From positions 3,844,001 to 3,908,000 of the forward strand of contig NZ_CP097384.1 in NCBI RefSeq assembly GCF_024584705.1: 64,000 bases of DNA. Reading direction: 5' to 3'. Origin of the DNA: Blastopirellula sp. J2-11. GTDB taxonomy: Bacteria; Planctomycetota; Planctomycetia; Pirellulales; Pirellulaceae. The translations under genes and the position numbers were made by a program. Below, piece by piece: positions 62,185 to 64,000 of the stretch. How positions within the stretch are numbered: position 1 is the first letter of the stretch; each line of letters begins with the position of its first letter. The notes below the pieces were generated by a model that was not told the origin of the DNA, searched no databases, and saw nothing but the letters and a program-made list of their open reading frames with translations.

Positions 62185-63171
62185 GTGCGAGCGCTAGTCA
62201 CCGGCGGCGGCGGTTTTCTAGGACGATATATCGTCGAGCAGTTACTTGCGCGCGGCGATCAAGTGCGCGTCCTTGGGCGGCGCGACTATCCTGATCTGGC
62301 CGCGGCGGGAGTCGACTGTCTGCGCGGCGATGTCGCCGATTCGCAGATCGTCTCGCAAGGCTGCGCCGACATCGACGTCGTCTTCCATACCGCCGCAATC
62401 GCCGGCATCTGGGGACGTTGGGAAGATTTCTACCAAGCGAACGTCGTCGGCACTGAAAACATTCTGGCCGGCTGCCGACAGCACAACGTCGGCAAGTTGG
62501 TCTACACCAGCAGTCCCAGCGTTACTTTTGACGGAACCGATCAAAATGGAGTCGACGAGTCGGTCCCTTACCCGAGCAGCTGGCTCGCGCATTACCCCCG
62601 CAGCAAAGCGATCGCCGAACAGCAAGTGTTGGCCGCCAATCAGGCCGGAAAATTGTTGACCTGTGCGCTGCGTCCCCATCTGATCTGGGGTCCGCGCGAT
62701 CAACATTTGATTCCCCGCTTGCTCCAGCGGGCCCAGAGCGGCAAGTTGCGGATCGTTGGCGACGGAAAAAACAGGGTCGACATGATTTATGTCGAAAACG
62801 CCGCCGTCGCGCATCTGCAGGCGGCCGATGCGATGGCCGACGGCGCAGCAATCTGCGGCAACGCGTATTTCCTCAGCCAGGGGGAACCGGTCGTCTGCTG
62901 GGATTGGATCAATGAGCTGCTGGAATTGGCCAAAATTCCGCCTCTCAAGCGGAAAATCTCGTATCGCGCCGCATTTGCGATCGGCCGGTTGCTGGAGACG
63001 GCGTATAAAATTGCCCAAAAATATGACACAGAACCGCGGATGACCCGATTTTTGGCGGCTCAGCTGGCGACCAATCATTATTTTGATCTCTCGGCGGCGC
63101 GGCGCGATTTTGGCTATCAGCCGCAAATTAACATGAAAGAAGGAATGCGGCGTTTGGCCGAAACTCTCTAA
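62185..63171 (+). CDS. oleD: OleD-like NAD(P)-dependent 3-ketoacyl reductase (extended SDR)
   Basis: 328 residues, GTG start at 62185 with AAGG upstream. Rossmann site VTGGGGFLGRYIVEQLL, HTAAIAGIWGRWEDFYQANV, catalytic Tyr and Lys in YPRSKAIAEQQVL, and RPHLIWGPRDQHLIPRLL. OleD reduces 2-alkyl-3-ketoalkanoates to the hydroxy acids that OleC uses. The order oleC, unknown gene, oleD supports the pathway. The ending is typical (FGYQPQINMKEGMRRLAETL). A 3-beta-hydroxysteroid-dehydrogenase-like enzyme with other substrate cannot be excluded. Confidence 0.9.
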   Translation: MRALVTGGGGFLGRYIVEQLLARGDQVRVLGRRDYPDLAAAGVDCLRGDVADSQIVSQGCADIDVVFHTAAIAGIWGRWEDFYQANVVGTENILAGCRQHNVGKLVYTSSPSVTFDGTDQNGVDESVPYPSSWLAHYPRSKAIAEQQVLAANQAGKLLTCALRPHLIWGPRDQHLIPRLLQRAQSGKLRIVGDGKNRVDMIYVENAAVAHLQAADAMADGAAICGNAYFLSQGEPVVCWDWINELLELAKIPPLKRKISYRAAFAIGRLLETAYKIAQKYDTEPRMTRFLAAQLATNHYFDLSAARRDFGYQPQINMKEGMRRLAETL

Positions 63172-63262
63172 TCAACGCCGCTTCATTCGTCCTGCATATC
63201 TTGTCAACATGCAGGGGAAGCGGTAGTTTGGACTGTTTCTCTGGACCCTTCGGTAGCAGTTC

Positions 63263-64000
63263 ATGATTGCGGGCCCCGACCAACTTCCGGATTCGCAACG
63301 CATCGTTATTACGGGGATCGGCCTGACCGCTCCGAATGGCAATTCGTATGCTGAGTACCGGTCTGCGCTGTTGGCTGGCAAGAGCGGCGTGCAGAACTAT
63401 CACATTCGCTACGTCGGCGACACGCTGGCCGGAATCTGCGACTACGAAGCGACCCGCCATCAGACGAAACGGGAAGTTCGCCGCGGTACGCGAGCCGGCA
63501 GCATCGGCATCTACTGCGCGTCTGAAGCGATCGCCGACTCGGGGATCGACTGGGAAAATACCGACAAAAGCCAAGTCGGCGTCTACATCGGCGTTACCGA
63601 ACACGGCAACGTCGAGACCGAAAACGAAGTCTACGAGCTGAAAGGGTACGACTACGACACGAGTTGCTGGTCGCACCACCACAATCCCCGCACCGTGGCC
63701 AACAACCCGGCGGGCGAAATCTGCCTGAACCGCGAGATCACCGGACCGCATTACACCATCGGCGCCGCTTGCGCCGCCGGTAACGCCGGCCTGATCCAAG
63801 GCGCCCAAATGCTGCGTCTGGGAGACTGCGATCTGGCGCTGGCCGGGGGGGTTTCGGAGAGCATTCACACATTCGGCATTTTCGCCGGCTTCAAAAGCCA
63901 GGGCGCACTGGCGCATCACGCCGCGCCAGAGCAAGCGTCGCGTCCCTTTGATAAGGCCCGCAACGGCATAGTGGTGGCTGAAGGGGGCTGCGTTTACGTG
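63263..64000 (+). CDS. Beta-ketoacyl synthase (KAS II/FabF type), 3' end cut by window edge
   Basis: The frame is open from ATG 63263 to the window end (246 residues). It begins RIVITGIGLTAPNGNSYAEY and has the nucleophile Cys170 in YTIGAACAAGNAGLIQGAQM, then LALAGGVSESIHTFGIFAGF and ASRPFDKARNGIVVAEGG, all KAS signature blocks. The His-His of the active site is beyond the edge. It condenses acyl chains with malonyl units. It follows oleD by 91 bp on the same strand but is a FabF-type, not the FabH-like OleA. No strong ribosome site seen. Confidence 0.9.
   Translation, partial: MIAGPDQLPDSQRIVITGIGLTAPNGNSYAEYRSALLAGKSGVQNYHIRYVGDTLAGICDYEATRHQTKREVRRGTRAGSIGIYCASEAIADSGIDWENTDKSQVGVYIGVTEHGNVETENEVYELKGYDYDTSCWSHHHNPRTVANNPAGEICLNREITGPHYTIGAACAAGNAGLIQGAQMLRLGDCDLALAGGVSESIHTFGIFAGFKSQGALAHHAAPEQASRPFDKARNGIVVAEGGCVYV

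Overview
The window looks like a chromosomal segment of a planctomycete, most likely Pirellulaceae (Blastopirellula/Rhodopirellula-like). The evidence is two DUF1559 pseudopilins with FTLVELLVVIAIIG leaders, small lipoproteins with a transthyretin-like regulatory fold, an archaeal-type C1 gene (mch) beside a RimK-like ligase, an integrase remnant of a type common in planctomycetes whose tail reads into a tRNA, and several membrane or repeat proteins that start with an N-terminal zinc ribbon. Genes are loosely packed, in short operons of mixed orientation. GTG and TTG starts are frequent.

Layout: 1-4.3 kb holds a truncated pseudopilin, a GntR/FCD regulator, a lipoprotein and a compact mannonate dehydratase. 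At 5-9.1 kb are sucB and sucA (2-oxoglutarate dehydrogenase E2 and E1). At 9.2-11.4 kb is a three-gene operon of NAD-dependent epimerase, VKOR-like protein and SPW-repeat protein, divergent from an unknown gene. At 12-16 kb are an MDR oxidoreductase, a Cys/Gly-rich secreted peptide, a SpoU/TrmH methyltransferase and a VCBS/FG-GAP secreted protein. At 16.1-20.4 kb pyruvate carboxylase is followed 2 bp later by its probable biotin ligase. At 21.3-23.8 kb are two M16 proteases that carry complementary halves of the active-site machinery. At 24.8-28.6 kb is a metal ABC operon (binding protein, unknown membrane-anchored protein, ATPase) that ends in a permease fused to a DtxR-type repressor, as in chlamydial YtgCR.

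28.6-36.6 kb carries an ankyrin protein, endonuclease IV, a zinc-ribbon/GYF-like membrane protein, a CAT-anticodon tRNA overlapped by an integrase remnant next to a GIY-YIG/DUF4357 gene, an M42-type peptidase, and a DUF1559 pseudopilin with a lipoprotein partner. 36.8-45 kb carries a Tat-exported DJ-1/PfpI protein with a GlxA-type regulator, an outer-membrane efflux lipoprotein, a bacterial PH protein, nrdR, a polyprenyl diphosphate synthase, moaC and an HTH-receiver fusion. 45.4-52.6 kb carries smc, a FlgI-like lipoprotein with a HEAT-repeat insertion, yidD, rnpA and a DnaJ-family chaperone. 52.8-64 kb carries MarR, DinB and DtxR-family genes, mch, a WD40 protein, an ATP-grasp ligase, oleC- and oleD-like genes and a truncated beta-ketoacyl synthase.

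Non-coding structure is notable. Three related long inverted-repeat elements lie near 21.1, 42.1 and 61.0 kb. A 61-bp palindrome with a 1-nt centre lies at 53.83 kb. A second hairpin family built on a gacattcgg/taatgtct motif occurs at 4.8 and 23.9 kb. No CRISPR array, rRNA or intact transposase was seen. The most interesting candidates are the permease-repressor fusion operon, the FlgI-HEAT lipoprotein, the VKOR/epimerase/SPW operon and the palindromic repeat family.
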